Numbered from the stretch's first letter, positions 9,007 through 18,756 are shown. The stretch is 64,000 bases of DNA from Sorangium aterium (GCF_028368935.1 NZ_JAQNDK010000004.1:434001-498000); one strand, 5' to 3'. Numbers and translations are program-made. The notes: generated by a model from the sequence alone, not told the origin.

Positions 9007-9925
9007 TTCGAAGAGCGTCGTTCGTGTTCTGTGGCAGCGTTCGGGTGCTCCAGCGGTGAGGCCGGTGTTGGTGTCACTTTGGCCATTTTGTCCATTTGTT
9101 CACTTGATCCAGCACGAGCGGCCTCTCGATCAGGCCAAAGTGCCGGGTGCCTTGCAAGAGTTTGATTTCGATGTTGCGTGAGAGTCTCCTTGTGGGGACG
9201 TTTGTGGCGTTGTTGATGTGGTCGATGAAGCGGTCATTGGCCTTCGATTCGGAGAGCAAGGCCTTCTGCCGGGCCGCGCTGGCGCCATGCTGCCCGGAGC
9301 TGGTGGGCCCATGGTCGCTTGCTCGCCGCGGGTCAAGGCCACGGAAGCGACATCCGTCCTGCTGAGCAGCTCTGCCGCTGGACGCGGCCCGGAGCGATGC
9401 GGCCTTCGATCTCCCCGGACCAGAGCTCGCTGAAGTCTAGGGCCCGGTGGCGCCAACGCGTGTCTTGCTCCGTCGCTGGTGTCGGGGCTGGAACTGCCAC
9501 AAAGTGCGGTTACGTCTTGGACGACCCAGGCGAGGAAGTCGCCGAGATGACGGAGCTCGAGGCGGGCGATCCACGCCCGGTCGTCCATCTCCGGCGAGCG
9601 CACGCGGGCAAGGGCCACCTCCTCGGCCTGCTCGCGGGCTTCTTTGGGATGCTCCTCGTCATGGCTGCCTTGTCGCGCGGCACCGGCGGAGAGCCCGCGT
9701 TCACCGTGTTTGCCGCGGCGTCCGTCCTCCGCAGGGCCGTCGGTCGCCTTTGGCGTTGCCGCGTGGCCCTGGCGTCCGACCGGAGCTAGAAGAGTAAGGA
9801 AGAGGCCGTCGGTCGGCACTCCGGGCTGAGCGCCCCGGGGAGTACGCCGAGCGGCCGCAGCCGAGCTTCGATGGATGCAGCCTCCATGGGCTGATGCTGA
9901 TATGGCGGGCCGTTCTGCGTGGGGC
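9007..9925. other. Gene-poor 0.9-kb region with an AT-richer patch
   Basis: No frame shows convincing coding character along its length. Around 9060-9260 the base composition is visibly less GC-rich than the surroundings. The minus strand there reads a 61-codon fragment (9074-9259) containing NIEIKLLQGTRHFGLIERPLV. This may be debris of a transferred gene, but I cannot assign a family. Confidence 0.4.
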
Positions 9926-10867
9926 TCACGACCGGCGCGCTGGCTCGGCGAGCCAGCGGACCAGTGCGTCGCCCTCGAGCTCGAGCAGCGTGTCCTCGAC
10001 CTCGCCCGGACCGAGCGCGCGCGCCCGATCGAGGATCGAGCGCTCCTCCTCCGTGGTGGGTCGCCGCCCGACCCGCCGCGCGAAGAGGCGGCCGAGCAAC
10101 TCGGCGATCGCCTCCTCACGGCCCTTCAACTGTCCCCTCTGCTCCGCCTTCTGCTCGGCCTCGATGATCATCTCGCCGATGATCGGCGTGCGCCGAAGCA
10201 GCCCTTCCTCCATGTCCTCCACCATCGTGACGAGCTCCTTTTGCAGATTGTGCCCCCAGGGGTCGACGGTCGCCAGTACCAGGAACGCCGTGTACAGCTC
10301 CGCCCGCTCCTCACCGGTCACCGTCCGCGCGTGAATCTGGGCGATGACCTCCCGCATTGCCTTCGCGGTCGCGTCCCTGGCGAGCGGCGCGAACGCCAGC
10401 CAGAGCACGCTACCGCGCGCTCGGAGCTCGGCGACCGTGCGTTGATAGACCGCGTCGATGCGGAAGTGCGTACCGCTGAACCGCCGCTCCGGCCAGGCCG
10501 TTCGGAGCACGCCGGTCACAGGCAAGCGCTGCTTGCGGCCCGAGAGGACCACGGCGACGCTCTCGATGGGCGGCACCGGTTCGCGGGGCGCTTCTATGCG
10601 CAGCGCGGCAAAGAGGAAGCCGAGGTACTCGAAGACCTGAGCCGGAACCTCGTCGCGCAGCGCGAAGCAGAACTCGACGTGTAGCACGCGCAGCGTGCCG
10701 TCGATGCGAAGGCGCAGCGCCTTGTCCAGGCGACGCTCGAGCTTGGTGACCTGGGTATCGATCCAGCCAAGGACCTCGACGGAATGGCCTTCCGGGGTGA
10801 AGGCGCGCGCAAGGTCTTCGGGTCGCCTCCGGGCGATATGGCGTAATGCGATGTCGGCGTCTCCCAT
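9926..10867 (-). CDS. Rpn-family (PD-(D/E)XK transposase-like) nuclease
   Basis: 313 residues from ATG 10867, starting MGDADIALRHIARRRPEDLARAF, the usual opening of the Rpn/transposase_31-like group. The core pattern LRIDGTLRVLHVEFCFALRDEVPAQVFEYLGFLF contains the D...E-x-x motif expected for the PD-(D/E)XK nuclease fold, followed by IESVAVVLSGRK. The C-terminus has a DUF4351-like helical tail (ERSILDRARALGPGEVEDTLLELEG). Relatives promote recA-independent recombination or act in phage defence and occur in many mobile copies. The gene stands alone between gene-poor stretches, which fits a mobile or recently acquired element. A longer start at 10924 is possible but adds an unlikely N-terminus. 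Confidence 0.75.
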   Translation of the reverse strand: MGDADIALRHIARRRPEDLARAFTPEGHSVEVLGWIDTQVTKLERRLDKALRLRIDGTLRVLHVEFCFALRDEVPAQVFEYLGFLFAALRIEAPREPVPPIESVAVVLSGRKQRLPVTGVLRTAWPERRFSGTHFRIDAVYQRTVAELRARGSVLWLAFAPLARDATAKAMREVIAQIHARTVTGEERAELYTAFLVLATVDPWGHNLQKELVTMVEDMEEGLLRRTPIIGEMIIEAEQKAEQRGQLKGREEAIAELLGRLFARRVGRRPTTEEERSILDRARALGPGEVEDTLLELEGDALVRWLAEPARRS

Positions 10868-11311
10868 GCAACGCGTCGCTCGCAGGGAGCGTGCCAGAGG
10901 GTGGAGGGCAAAAAGTGACGGCATCCTCGCGTGTCTCTTGAGCTCCGGGGGGTGGCGGCGCCATGGCGGATCGCCGCCCGCGTCCAGCGGGAGCAGCCGA
11001 TGAGCGGCAGCGCGATCGTGTCGTTCGGCGCGGCACAGCCGCTGGGAAGCTCACCCTTTCCACGGCGAACCGCTCCGAGACAACCTGTGAGCAGCCCGAG
11101 CCCGTCGAGCGTGGCTATCTCTCCTCAGATCGACGCTGCCGTTGCCGCCTCGTCTGTGCTGCCGGCAACTCGGAAGCGATGCGCTCGGAGTCGAGGGGGC
11201 GCCACGCGAGGCCGGCAAGATGTCTGCTCGGGTGCGCCAGGGACCCGCGCGGCGCCTGGCAGCAGGTGCCCGCTGGCGGGCTCCGGGCAGGTACGCCACG
11301 ATGGTGAAGCC
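10868..11311. other. Intergenic region between rpn-like gene and Uma2 remnant
   Basis: I see no supported gene, RNA or repeat here. Open frames in this stretch have unlikely Arg/Ser-rich composition. Confidence 0.4.
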
Positions 11312-11542
11312 GTGTCGCGCCCCGCGCGCAAGCTCGCCACGATCGCGGATCTGCTGGCCCTCCCCGAGGCGCAGCGCTTCCACGAGATCATCGGCGGCGA
11401 GCTCGTCCCGAAGTCGATGCCCTCGCAGAAGCACGGCGGGGCCCCGGCATCGCTCGCCGGGATCGTGTTCCGCCCCCGCAACCGGCGGTCCGGCGGTCGC
11501 TGGCCAGGGGGTGGTGGTTCGCCATCCCCGGACGAGGAGTAG
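11312..11542 (+). pseudogene. Uma2-family endonuclease, broken remnant
   Basis: From GTG 11312 the frame reads SRPARKLATIADLLALPEAQ, then RFHEIIGGELVPKSMPSQKHG, a good match to the N-terminus of Uma2 (DUF820) restriction-endonuclease-like proteins, common in many copies in myxobacteria and cyanobacteria. After about 60 codons the match is lost in this frame, while a neighbouring frame carries an ARGWWFAIPG-like stretch resembling the GGWW element of the family. This implies a frameshift near 11470-11500 and loss of the rest of the domain, including most of the PD-(D/E)XK active site. It is probably not functional. Confidence 0.65.
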
Positions 11543-11613
11543 AGCCGCACCTCGACGGGACGGGGGAGCGCGCGGCCGCGCGGGAGCGCCCTCGACGGCG
11601 CCCCCCGGGCTCG

Positions 11614-12822
11614 TCAGGCCTGAGGCCGAGCCGACGGGGCGCCCGGACGCCCGCTCATCGGCAGTCCGCTGGACCAGCCCCTCGCCATGCCCTGGACCAT
11701 GGCCTCGTAGTCGGTCGCCTTGCTCCTGCGATCCCTCGCCTCGCAGAGCGCAGGGTCGGTCGCGAACAGCGAGCGCGCGAGGTCGCGGGCGCCCGCGTTG
11801 ATCGCGGCGTTCTTGGCGTGGCGGCGCTTCGTGAAGGCGGTGAACGCCTCCTCGAGGGAGGCCGCGCTGCTCAGGCACTCGGCCAGGTGCCACGCGTCTT
11901 CGAGGGCCTGACTGGCGCCTTGGCCCGACGTGGGCAGCGCCGCGTGCGCGGCGTCGCCGATCAGCAAGACGTTGTCTCGATGCCACGTGTCGATGGGATC
12001 GTGATCGTGGACGTAGATCTTGTTCATGCGCTCGGAGGGCGTCTCCTCTATCAATTCCGGTATCGGGCTGGGCCACCCGCGGAAGAGGGCGCGGAGCTCG
12101 GCCCGGTAATCTGCTGGCTCCTTGCCCCGAGCCTCAGGGCAGGCCGCGGCGCCGGCCCAGTACGCCTTCGACCGAGATACGGGCACGACGCCGAAGCGCA
12201 CGCCGACACCCCAGCAGTCCATCACCTCGATCTGCGATTCCGAGAACACCGCGCGATCGCTCTCGAACGTGCCAAGCCAGTTGACGAAGCCCTGGTATCT
12301 CGGGCGATTGTCGCCGTGCACGAACGCCCTCGCGACCGATCTCATCCGCCCGTCCGCTCCGAGGATCACGTCCGCCGCGACGGTCGCTCCGTTCGCGAAG
12401 TGGACGCTCGCCGGGCCGGCGGCCGAGGGCTCGATGCGATCGGCGGCGTGCCCGTACCGCACGCGGACACCCAGCCCGTCGACGCGGGACAGCAGCGCCG
12501 CCTGGAGCTCTCTCCTCAGCACCGAGAGGCTCGGGGACCCCATGAGCTCGTCCAGCTTCCGGATGTCCAGCGCGCCGAGCTCCTCGCCGGTCCACGAGAC
12601 CCTCCGCATCCGGGTCGGGCGCCCGGCCAGCCCGGCTACGGAGTCCAGGAGCCCGAGCTCCTGGAGCACGAACGAGGCGTTTGGCCAGCAGACGATCCCC
12701 GCGCCGATGTCCGTCGGCGCAGCGTGCCTCTCGAAAACCTCCACGTCGAACCCCCGTCCGGCGAGGGAGATCGCCGCGCCCAGCCCGGCGATCCCGCCTC
12801 CAAGAATGGCTATCCTCAACAT
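11614..12822 (-). CDS. FAD-dependent monooxygenase (aromatic hydroxylase family)
   Basis: 402 residues from ATG 12822, preceded by GGAAAGG. The N-terminal Rossmann motif is ILGGGIAGLGAAISLAGRGF, ending with VEVFER for FAD ribose binding. The DG motif appears in ILGADGRMRSVARAF and the GD motif in VLLIGDAAHAALPTSGQGA, which together define class A flavoprotein monooxygenases (PHBH fold). Such enzymes hydroxylate aromatic or related substrates with NAD(P)H and oxygen. The substrate cannot be inferred. It follows trmO on the same strand by about 80 bases and may share its transcript. Confidence 0.85.
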   Translation of the reverse strand: MLRIAILGGGIAGLGAAISLAGRGFDVEVFERHAAPTDIGAGIVCWPNASFVLQELGLLDSVAGLAGRPTRMRRVSWTGEELGALDIRKLDELMGSPSLSVLRRELQAALLSRVDGLGVRVRYGHAADRIEPSAAGPASVHFANGATVAADVILGADGRMRSVARAFVHGDNRPRYQGFVNWLGTFESDRAVFSESQIEVMDCWGVGVRFGVVPVSRSKAYWAGAAACPEARGKEPADYRAELRALFRGWPSPIPELIEETPSERMNKIYVHDHDPIDTWHRDNVLLIGDAAHAALPTSGQGASQALEDAWHLAECLSSAASLEEAFTAFTKRRHAKNAAINAGARDLARSLFATDPALCEARDRRSKATDYEAMVQGMARGWSSGLPMSGRPGAPSARPQA

Positions 12823-12903
12823 GAACCTTTCCGTGCTCTCTCGTGGCCTACCTGCGACCACGACCCCAGCAACGACGCTGGTTGTGGTTGCATACCACAC
12901 GCC

Positions 12904-13326
12904 TCACTTGAGCGCTGGCTTGATGTCGAGGACCGGTGTTCCGTCGATGGCTTCGATCGGGCCGATCCGCAGGCGGCCCCCGTCGATCGCGCGCACGAGG
13001 ACGGGATGGAGGCCGAGAGGGTTCGGCCTGTCCGGAGATCGCGTCGCGAAGACACCCGTGAGAGGACTGCGCTCGTCGGACCGTGGGTGGACCTGGAGGA
13101 CGTCGCGACGCGCCTGGTGAAACCACGTGATGACGATGATCTCGTCGCCGACGGCGAGGCCAAGCAGTCCTTCCGCGGCCCACGGGTACACCTCGAGCCA
13201 GGCATCCGGCGCTCCCTCCGAGCCTTGCCTGGGCGCCTCGCTGCGCTCTTTGAGCAAGGACCGGATCACGCCAACCGGGCGCAGCTGAGCGCCGTCCAAC
13301 GCCGCCTCGAGTACCATGGTGCTCAT
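12904..13326 (-). CDS. trmO: tRNA m6t6A37 methyltransferase TrmO (TsaA/YaeB family)
   Basis: 140 residues. The conserved segments LRPVGVIRS, PWAAEGLLGL, FATRSPDRPNPLGLHPV and IDGTPVLDIKP match the beta-barrel TrmO family, which N6-methylates t6A37 in certain tRNAs using S-adenosylmethionine. Length is typical of the single-domain form, which lacks the C-terminal extension of the E. coli protein. The start at 13326 gives MSTMVLEA; the internal Met four codons on is an alternative. A related family member with another role in small-molecule methylation cannot be excluded. Confidence 0.85.
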   Translation of the reverse strand: MSTMVLEAALDGAQLRPVGVIRSLLKERSEAPRQGSEGAPDAWLEVYPWAAEGLLGLAVGDEIIVITWFHQARRDVLQVHPRSDERSPLTGVFATRSPDRPNPLGLHPVLVRAIDGGRLRIGPIEAIDGTPVLDIKPALK

Positions 13327-13827
13327 GGAGGGTAAGGGGATGCCAGACGATGTGCTGGTGTCAACGGCGAATCGTCACGCGTGCTCGGTTGACTCTCAAT
13401 CGACCGTCAGTCGACCGACGACCGACGTTCCTTGCGCGACGCAAGCTGCCGCCAGCGGGGGGGCTTCCAAGCACCAAGCACCAAACACCAAGCAATATTC
13501 CACGTCTCTTATCTCGTCTGCCACATGACGGACGTGATGCGGCGCCGGCCCGAGCGCAGAGATCGTCGACAACGTGCTCTCTATCCTTCAGGTTCTACCG
13601 AGGCGCCGGCGAGAGCCGGTATCCCGCGCCGGCCTCCGGGCCGCTGTTCACCGTCGCGATGCCGGCGCTGGCTGCCTGCGAGGGCACGAGGGTCCTCCAG
13701 CGGAGGCGCCGCCGCGGATGGCGGTGGAGAGCGCGGAGGCCTCGGAGGTTCGCTGATCCGAGGAAGCTCGGGCCATGGCGGCTGAAGCGGCGGCTCGGCG
13801 GCGACTCAAGGCGCGCGCGGAACCCGC
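13327..13827. other. Gene-poor region with short CACCAA-type repeat
   Basis: No convincing gene. Around 13469-13496 a short tandem array of CACCAAG/CACCAAA units occurs in an otherwise unremarkable stretch. The trp promoter begins immediately after this region. Confidence 0.4.
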
Positions 13828-13857
13828 TTGACGCTCGTCGCACCCGCAAGCTATGTT
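13828..13857 (+). promoter_or_regulatory. Predicted sigma-70-type promoter of the trp operon
   Basis: TTGACG at 13828-13833 and TATGTT at 13852-13857 are separated by 18 bases, close to the vegetative consensus. Transcription would start near 13864, about 95 bases before the proposed trp leader peptide and about 320 bases before trpD. Confidence 0.6.
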
Positions 13858-13959
13858 CCCCGCATGTCCCGCGCGCTCCCCGCGTCCTGCGCTCGCTGCT
13901 GTTCCGAGGCCTTCGTCCTCGGCGGCGCGTCGCGCTCGGCCGTCGAGGTGGGTTCGTGC

Positions 13960-14019
13960 GTGGCAGGGCTGCGCTGGTGGCGCTGGTGCTGTACCACGGC
14001 GGGCCCTTATCCCGGGTAA
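13960..14019 (+). CDS. trpL: trp operon leader peptide
   Basis: A 19-residue peptide from GTG 13960, reading (M)AGLRWWRWCCTTAGPYPG, with three Trp codons at 13975-13980 and 13984-13986 and a TAA at 14017. GAGGTGG at 13945-13951 lies eight bases before the start. The same frame is open further upstream (GTG 13948, ATG 13864), so the start is not certain. Its position just before mutually exclusive RNA hairpins and trpD is the classic arrangement of ribosome-mediated attenuation: stalling at the Trp codons when charged tRNA-Trp is scarce favours the antiterminator. Confidence 0.75.
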   Translation: MAGLRWWRWCCTTAGPYPG

Positions 14020-14073
14020 AGCGCCTCCCTGCGAGGAGGACGACCTGAAGGAAAGAAGAAAGAGGGCCCGCCG
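13997..14073 (+). promoter_or_regulatory. trp antiterminator hairpin
   Basis: CGGCGGGCCC at 13997-14006, directly behind the Trp codons, is perfectly complementary to GGGCCCGCCG at 14064-14073, which is also the left arm of the terminator. The two pairings exclude each other. A ribosome stalled at the Trp codons leaves 13997-14006 free to form this structure; a ribosome reaching the stop codon at 14017 covers it. Confidence 0.8.
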
Positions 14074-14099
14074 GAACAACGGTGGGCCTTTTCGCTTTT
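14061..14099 (+). terminator. trp attenuator (intrinsic terminator)
   Basis: GGCCCGCCG (14065-14073) pairs with CGGTGGGCC (14080-14088), one G-U pair included, around a six-base loop. It is followed by TTTTCGCTTTT (14089-14099), and four A/G bases before the stem can pair with the first Ts. It sits between the leader peptide and trpD. Confidence 0.85.
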
Positions 14100-14185
14100 G
14101 TCCGCTATGCAATGCGCCGCAGCGCGACACCCGAGTCCCGAGGATCAGTGTCTGCCAGAACAGCCGTGAACATGAGGAGAGAACC

Positions 14186-15232
14186 ATGATGCATGCAGTC
14201 ATCGATGCGCTCTGCGCCGGCGTGGACCTCTCCACGGAGCAGACCGAGGCGCTGTTCCGCGACCTGATCGCCGGGGCGCTGACGGAGATCGAGCTCTCCG
14301 CGCTGTTCGTCGCGCTCAAGGCGAAGGGCGAGACCCCCGCCGAGATCGCGGGCGCGGCGCGCGCGCTCCGGGGGACGTCGGTGCCGTTCGCGCGGCCGAC
14401 CTATGCCTATGCCGACTGCTGCGGCACCGGCGGAGACGGGCAGTCCACCGTCAACGTGTCGACGGCCGTCGCCTTCGTCGCGGCCGAAGCAGGCCTGCCG
14501 GTCGCCAAGCACGGCAACCGCTCGGTCTCCTCCCAGTGCGGGTCGGCCGACGCGCTCGAGGCGCTGGGCGCCCGGCTCGATCCGCCGGCCGAGGTCTCGC
14601 GCCGCGCCCTCGATGAGGTCGGCTTCTGCTTCCTCTTCGCGCCGCAGTACCACGCCGGGCTCCGCCACGCGATGCCCGTGCGCCGCGCCCTCAAGGTGCG
14701 CACGATCATGAACCTGCTCGGCCCCCTCGTGAACCCGAGCGCGCCGCCGATCCAGGTGATGGGCATCTACGATCCGGAGCTCGTCACCCACGCCGCGCGC
14801 ACGCTCGGCATGCTCGGGTGCCAGGCCGCGCTCGTCGTCCACGGCGGGGGGCTCGACGAGGTCGCCCTGCACGCCCCGACGCGCGCGGCCCGGCTCCGCG
14901 ATGGGGTCGTCGAGGAGCTCACGATCGACCCGGCCGACGCGGGGGTCGCGCCGGCGCCGATCGACGCGCTCCGGGGCGCCGGCCCGGCGGCGAACGCGGC
15001 GTGGCTCCGCGACCTGCTCGCCGGGCGCGGGGCGCCCGCGCACCGCGACGCCGTCGCGATCAACGCCGGCGCGCTGCTCTGGATCGCCGGGCGCGCGGAG
15101 GGGCTGCGGGAAGGGACGGCCCTGGCGCTCGACGTGCTGGGCTCCGGGCGCGCGGCGGAGCGGCTCACGCGCTTCGTGGCGCTGAGCCGGGACGGGGCCC
15201 AGGAAGCGCGGAAGGAGGCGAAACATGGCTGA
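14186..15232 (+). CDS. trpD: Anthranilate phosphoribosyltransferase
   Basis: 348 residues. It transfers phosphoribose from PRPP to anthranilate, the second step from chorismate to tryptophan. The PRPP motif CCGTGGDGQSTVNVSTAVAF, the stretch KHGNRSVSSQCGSADALEALG and VRTIMNLLGPLVNP are all present. AGGAG at 14175-14179 fixes the start at ATG 14186 (MMHAV); open codons upstream belong to the leader region. The stop overlaps the trpCF start (ATGGCTGA), implying translational coupling. It is controlled by the attenuator just upstream. No trpE or trpG lies in front, so anthranilate synthase must be encoded elsewhere. Confidence 0.95.
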   Translation: MMHAVIDALCAGVDLSTEQTEALFRDLIAGALTEIELSALFVALKAKGETPAEIAGAARALRGTSVPFARPTYAYADCCGTGGDGQSTVNVSTAVAFVAAEAGLPVAKHGNRSVSSQCGSADALEALGARLDPPAEVSRRALDEVGFCFLFAPQYHAGLRHAMPVRRALKVRTIMNLLGPLVNPSAPPIQVMGIYDPELVTHAARTLGMLGCQAALVVHGGGLDEVALHAPTRAARLRDGVVEELTIDPADAGVAPAPIDALRGAGPAANAAWLRDLLAGRGAPAHRDAVAINAGALLWIAGRAEGLREGTALALDVLGSGRAAERLTRFVALSRDGAQEARKEAKHG

Positions 15233-16691
15233 GCAGGGCAATGTGCTCGCGCGCATCGTGGAGCGGAAGCGGGCGGACGTGGCGGAGCGCGAGCGGCGGA
15301 CCCCGCTCGCCAGCCTTCGGGCGAGCGCGCCGCCCACCTCGCGGAGCCTCCGGCGCGCGCTCTCCGCGCCGGGCGCGCGGTTCGTTCTGGAGTGCAAGAA
15401 GGCCTCCCCGTCCGAGGGCCTCATCCGGCCGGATTTCGACCCGCACGCCGTCGCCGCGGCGTACTACGGCGTCGCCGACGCGGTGAGCGTGCTGACCGAC
15501 GAGCCCTTCTTCCAGGGCAGCTTCGAGATCCTCCAGGCCGTGCGCGCGGTCGTGGACGTCCCGATCCTCTGCAAGGACTTCGTCGTGACGCCCTACCAGG
15601 TGATCGAGGCGCGGGCGCACGGCGCGGACGCGATCCTGCTCATGCTGTCGGTGCTGGACGACGCGACCGCGCTCCTGTGCCTGGGCGCCGCCGAGGCGCT
15701 CGGCATGGACTGCCTCGTCGAGGTCCACGACGAGGCGGAGCTCGAGCGCGCGCTCGCGCTGCCGGCGCCCGTGATCGGCATCAACAACCGCGATCTCAAG
15801 TCGCTCAAGGTCGATCTCGCCGTCTCGGAGCGGCTCGCCCCGCGCGTGCCGCGCGATCGGATCGTCATCGCCGAGTCGGGCGTCGAGTCGCGCGCCCACG
15901 TGGAGCGGCTCGCGCCCTCGGTGGACGGGTTCCTCGTCGGCACGTCGCTCATGCGCAGCCCCGACATCGCCGACGCCGCGCGCGCGCTGGTGACCGGCAG
16001 GGTGAAGATCTGCGGCCTGACCCGGCCCGGGGACGCGCGCGAGGCGGAGCGGCTCGGGGCCCGCTTCGGCGGCCTCGTCTTCGCCGAGACCTCGCCGCGG
16101 CGGGTGACGCGCGAGCAGGCCGAGATCGTGGTCGCCACGGCCGCGGGGCTGCCCTTCGTCGGTGTTTTCCTCAATCAATCCGTGGATTTCGTCGCCGATA
16201 CGGCGCGGGCGATCGGGCTGCGCGCCGTGCAGCTCCACGGCGACGAGGACGCGGCGTTCATCGAGGCGCTGCGGCGCGCGCTCCCCGAGGGGTGCGAGGT
16301 CTGGAAGGCGGTCCCGATGGCGCCGTCCGGGGAGGCAGCCAGCGCGGCCGGCGAGGCGGGCGCTGGCGCGGAGGTCGAGCGCAGCGCCGATCGGCTGGTC
16401 TTCGACACGCGCACGGCGGAGGCGCGGGGAGGCACGGGGCGGACGTTCGCCTGGAGCGCGATCGACGGCCACCCGGCGCGCGCCCGGAGCCTGCTCGCGG
16501 GCGGGCTGAACCCGGACAACATCGCCGCGGCGCGCCGGGTGGGGACGTGGGGGCTCGACGTCGCGTCGGGCGTCGAGCGCGCGCCCGGCGAGAAGTGCGC
16601 CGACCTGCTCGTGCGCCTGTTCGACAGCGCGCGCGGCCCGTCGCGCCACGACATTGACCCCGCGGCCCCGGCGGACCGCGCCTCCCCCTGA
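15225..16691 (+). CDS. trpCF: Bifunctional indole-3-glycerol phosphate synthase / phosphoribosylanthranilate isomerase
   Basis: 488 residues with two TIM barrels in one chain. Residues 1 to about 255 are Trp[14 protein letters not shown] with the catalytic Lys, [15 protein letters not shown], and [12 protein letters not shown]. From about 260 on is Trp[13 protein letters not shown] with its catalytic Cys, [21 protein letters not shown], and [10 protein letters not shown]. The enzymes catalyse the isomerisation of phosphoribosyl anthranilate and the ring closure that follows. Such C-F fusions are known from E. coli and other lineages. The last 25 residues are a Pro/Ala-rich tail not needed by the barrel. 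The gene overlaps trpD by eight bases. Confidence 0.95.
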   Translation: MAEQGNVLARIVERKRADVAERERRTPLASLRASAPPTSRSLRRALSAPGARFVLECKKASPSEGLIRPDFDPHAVAAAYYGVADAVSVLTDEPFFQGSFEILQAVRAVVDVPILCKDFVVTPYQVIEARAHGADAILLMLSVLDDATALLCLGAAEALGMDCLVEVHDEAELERALALPAPVIGINNRDLKSLKVDLAVSERLAPRVPRDRIVIAESGVESRAHVERLAPSVDGFLVGTSLMRSPDIADAARALVTGRVKICGLTRPGDAREAERLGARFGGLVFAETSPRRVTREQAEIVVATAAGLPFVGVFLNQSVDFVADTARAIGLRAVQLHGDEDAAFIEALRRALPEGCEVWKAVPMAPSGEAASAAGEAGAGAEVERSADRLVFDTRTAEARGGTGRTFAWSAIDGHPARARSLLAGGLNPDNIAAARRVGTWGLDVASGVERAPGEKCADLLVRLFDSARGPSRHDIDPAAPADRASP

Positions 16692-16741
16692 CGGCACCTC
16701 TCACGACCCACAACGCACAACCGACGATCGAGGCAATCACC

Positions 16742-17935
16742 ATGCAGCAAAGCGGCCGCTTCGGCGCCTTTGGCGGCGCCTATGTCCCGGAGATCCTCGT
16801 GCCCGCGCTCGAGCAGCTCGAGCGCGCGTACCTGGAGGCGCGCGGCGATCCGTCGTTCGCGGCGGAGTTCGACGGGCTGCTGACGACCTACGCGGGGCGC
16901 CCGACGCCGCTCACCCTGTGCCGGAACCTGACCGGCGACCCGCGCGTGAAGCTGTACCTCAAGCGCGAGGACCTGCTCCACGGCGGCGCGCACAAGACGA
17001 ACCAGGCGCTCGGCCAGGGGCTGCTCGCGCGGCGCATGGGCAAGCGGCGGCTCATCGCCGAGACCGGGGCCGGCCAGCACGGCGTCGCGACCGCCATGAT
17101 CGGGGCCCTGCTCGGCATGCCGACGCGCATCTACATGGGCGCGAAGGACGTCGAGCGGCAGCGGCTCAACGTCTTCCGGATGCGCCTCATGGGGGCCGAG
17201 GTGGTGCCCGTGACCTCGGGCTCGCAGACGCTGAAGGACGCCCTCAACGAGGCGCTGCGCTACTGGACCGAGAGCTACGAGGACACGCATTACCTGATCG
17301 GGACGGTCGCCGGGCCTCACCCGTTCCCCACGATCGTGCGCGATTTCCAGTGGGTGATCGGCCGCGAGGCGCGCGCCCAGATCCTGCAGGCCGAGGGGCG
17401 CTTGCCCGACGCGGTGGTCGCGTGCGTGGGCGGCGGCAGCAACGCCATGGGGATCTTCTCCGAGTTCATCCCGGACAAGGACGTGGCGCTCGTCGGCGTC
17501 GAGCCCGCCGGCCACGGCCTGTCGACCGACAAGCACGGGGCGACGCTCCTCAAGGGCCGCCCGGGGGTGCTGCACGGGTCGGAGACCTACATCCTCCAGG
17601 ACGAGCAGGGGCAGGTCGCCGAGACGCACTCGGTTTCGGCGGGGCTCGACTACCCCGGCGTCGGGCCGGAGCACGCGCACCTCATGACGTCGGGCCGGGC
17701 GACGTACGTCGCGGCGACGGACGACGAGGCGCTCGACGCGTTCCAGCGGCTCTCGCGGAGCGAGGGCATCATCCCGGCGTTCGAGTCGGCGCACGCGATC
17801 GCGCACGCGCTGAAGATGGTGGCGGAGGCGGCGCAGGCAGGGCGCGAGGCGGTGCTCGTCGTGAACCTGTCGGGCCGCGGAGACAAGGACATGGAGCAGG
17901 CGCAGAGGCTGCTCGATCCCGGGAGGTCGACATGA
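16742..17935 (+). CDS. trpB: Tryptophan synthase beta chain
   Basis: 397 residues, the normal length of the TrpB1 type. The PLP lysine is in [19 protein letters not shown]. Other marks are [19 protein letters not shown] at the N-terminus, [10 protein letters not shown] with the catalytic Glu, and the phosphate-binding loop [12 protein letters not shown]. It condenses indole, passed through a tunnel from TrpA, with serine to give tryptophan. It lies 50 bases behind trpCF, and its stop overlaps the trpA start as ATGA, as expected for subunits made in equal amounts. Confidence 0.97.
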   Translation: MQQSGRFGAFGGAYVPEILVPALEQLERAYLEARGDPSFAAEFDGLLTTYAGRPTPLTLCRNLTGDPRVKLYLKREDLLHGGAHKTNQALGQGLLARRMGKRRLIAETGAGQHGVATAMIGALLGMPTRIYMGAKDVERQRLNVFRMRLMGAEVVPVTSGSQTLKDALNEALRYWTESYEDTHYLIGTVAGPHPFPTIVRDFQWVIGREARAQILQAEGRLPDAVVACVGGGSNAMGIFSEFIPDKDVALVGVEPAGHGLSTDKHGATLLKGRPGVLHGSETYILQDEQGQVAETHSVSAGLDYPGVGPEHAHLMTSGRATYVAATDDEALDAFQRLSRSEGIIPAFESAHAIAHALKMVAEAAQAGREAVLVVNLSGRGDKDMEQAQRLLDPGRST

Positions 17936-18756
17936 GTCGGGAGACGGTGACGACGCGCTACGATCGCGCATTCGAGCGGCTGCGGCAGCGGGGCGAGGGG
18001 GCGTTCATCCCCTTCCTGATGCTGGGGGATCCCGACCTGGCCACGAGCGCGCGGCTGCTGCGCGCGGCGGTGGAGGGCGGCGCAGACGCGATCGAGGTCG
18101 GGATCCCGTTCTCGGATCCGATCGCGGACGGCCCGACGGTCCAGGCCGCCGCCGTGCGGGCGCTCGAGGCCGGCGTGAGGCCGTCCGACTGCATCGAGCT
18201 CCTGGCGCGCTTCCGGGCGGAGGCGCCGGAGGTGCCGATCGGCATCCTGACGTACGCGAACCTCGTGAAGCACCGCGATCTGGCGGGCTTCTACGCGTCG
18301 GCGGCCGCGGCCGGGGTCGACAGCGTGCTCGTCGCCGACGTGCCGGTGAAGGAGTCGGATCCGTACGTGGCGGCGGCGCGCGCCGTGGGGGTGGCGCCGG
18401 TGCTGATCGCGCCGCTCAACGCCTCGGAGGCCACGCTGCAGCGGCTCGCGGAGCGGTGCGACGCGTACACCTACTGCGTCACGCGCAAGGGCGTGACGGG
18501 GGCGGACGAGCAGCTGCGCCTCGGCCACGGGGCGCTCTTCGAGACGCTGCGCCGGTTCGGTGCGCCGCCCGCGATCCTGGGGTTCGGCATCTCGAAGCCC
18601 GAGCACGTGCGCGACGCCCTCGCCGCCGGGGCGTTCGGCGTGGTCAGCGGGTCCGCGGTCGTCCAGCGGGTCTCGGCGAACGTCGGTGATCCCGAGGCCG
18701 CCGCGCGCGCCGTCGCGAGCTTCGTGCGCGAGATGAAGGCGGCGACGGCGCGCTGA
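17932..18756 (+). CDS. trpA: Tryptophan synthase alpha chain
   Basis: 274 residues, TIM barrel. [33 protein letters not shown] (the first part with the catalytic Glu, the second with the catalytic Asp) and [10 protein letters not shown] are all present. It splits indole-3-glycerol phosphate into indole and glyceraldehyde-3-phosphate. GGGAGG at 17921-17926 and the ATGA overlap with trpB set the start. It is the last gene of the operon. Behind it, an inverted repeat (arms 18767-18775 and 18795-18803) lacks a T-run, so I do not call a terminator. Confidence 0.96.
   Translation: MSRETVTTRYDRAFERLRQRGEGAFIPFLMLGDPDLATSARLLRAAVEGGADAIEVGIPFSDPIADGPTVQAAAVRALEAGVRPSDCIELLARFRAEAPEVPIGILTYANLVKHRDLAGFYASAAAAGVDSVLVADVPVKESDPYVAAARAVGVAPVLIAPLNASEATLQRLAERCDAYTYCVTRKGVTGADEQLRLGHGALFETLRRFGAPPAILGFGISKPEHVRDALAAGAFGVVSGSAVVQRVSANVGDPEAAARAVASFVREMKAATAR

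Noticed and set aside
13864-14019. A 51-residue version of the trp leader peptide from ATG 13864
   Set aside because: This ATG coincides with the predicted transcription start and has no ribosome-binding site; the short peptide from GTG 13960 has one and a typical leader length.
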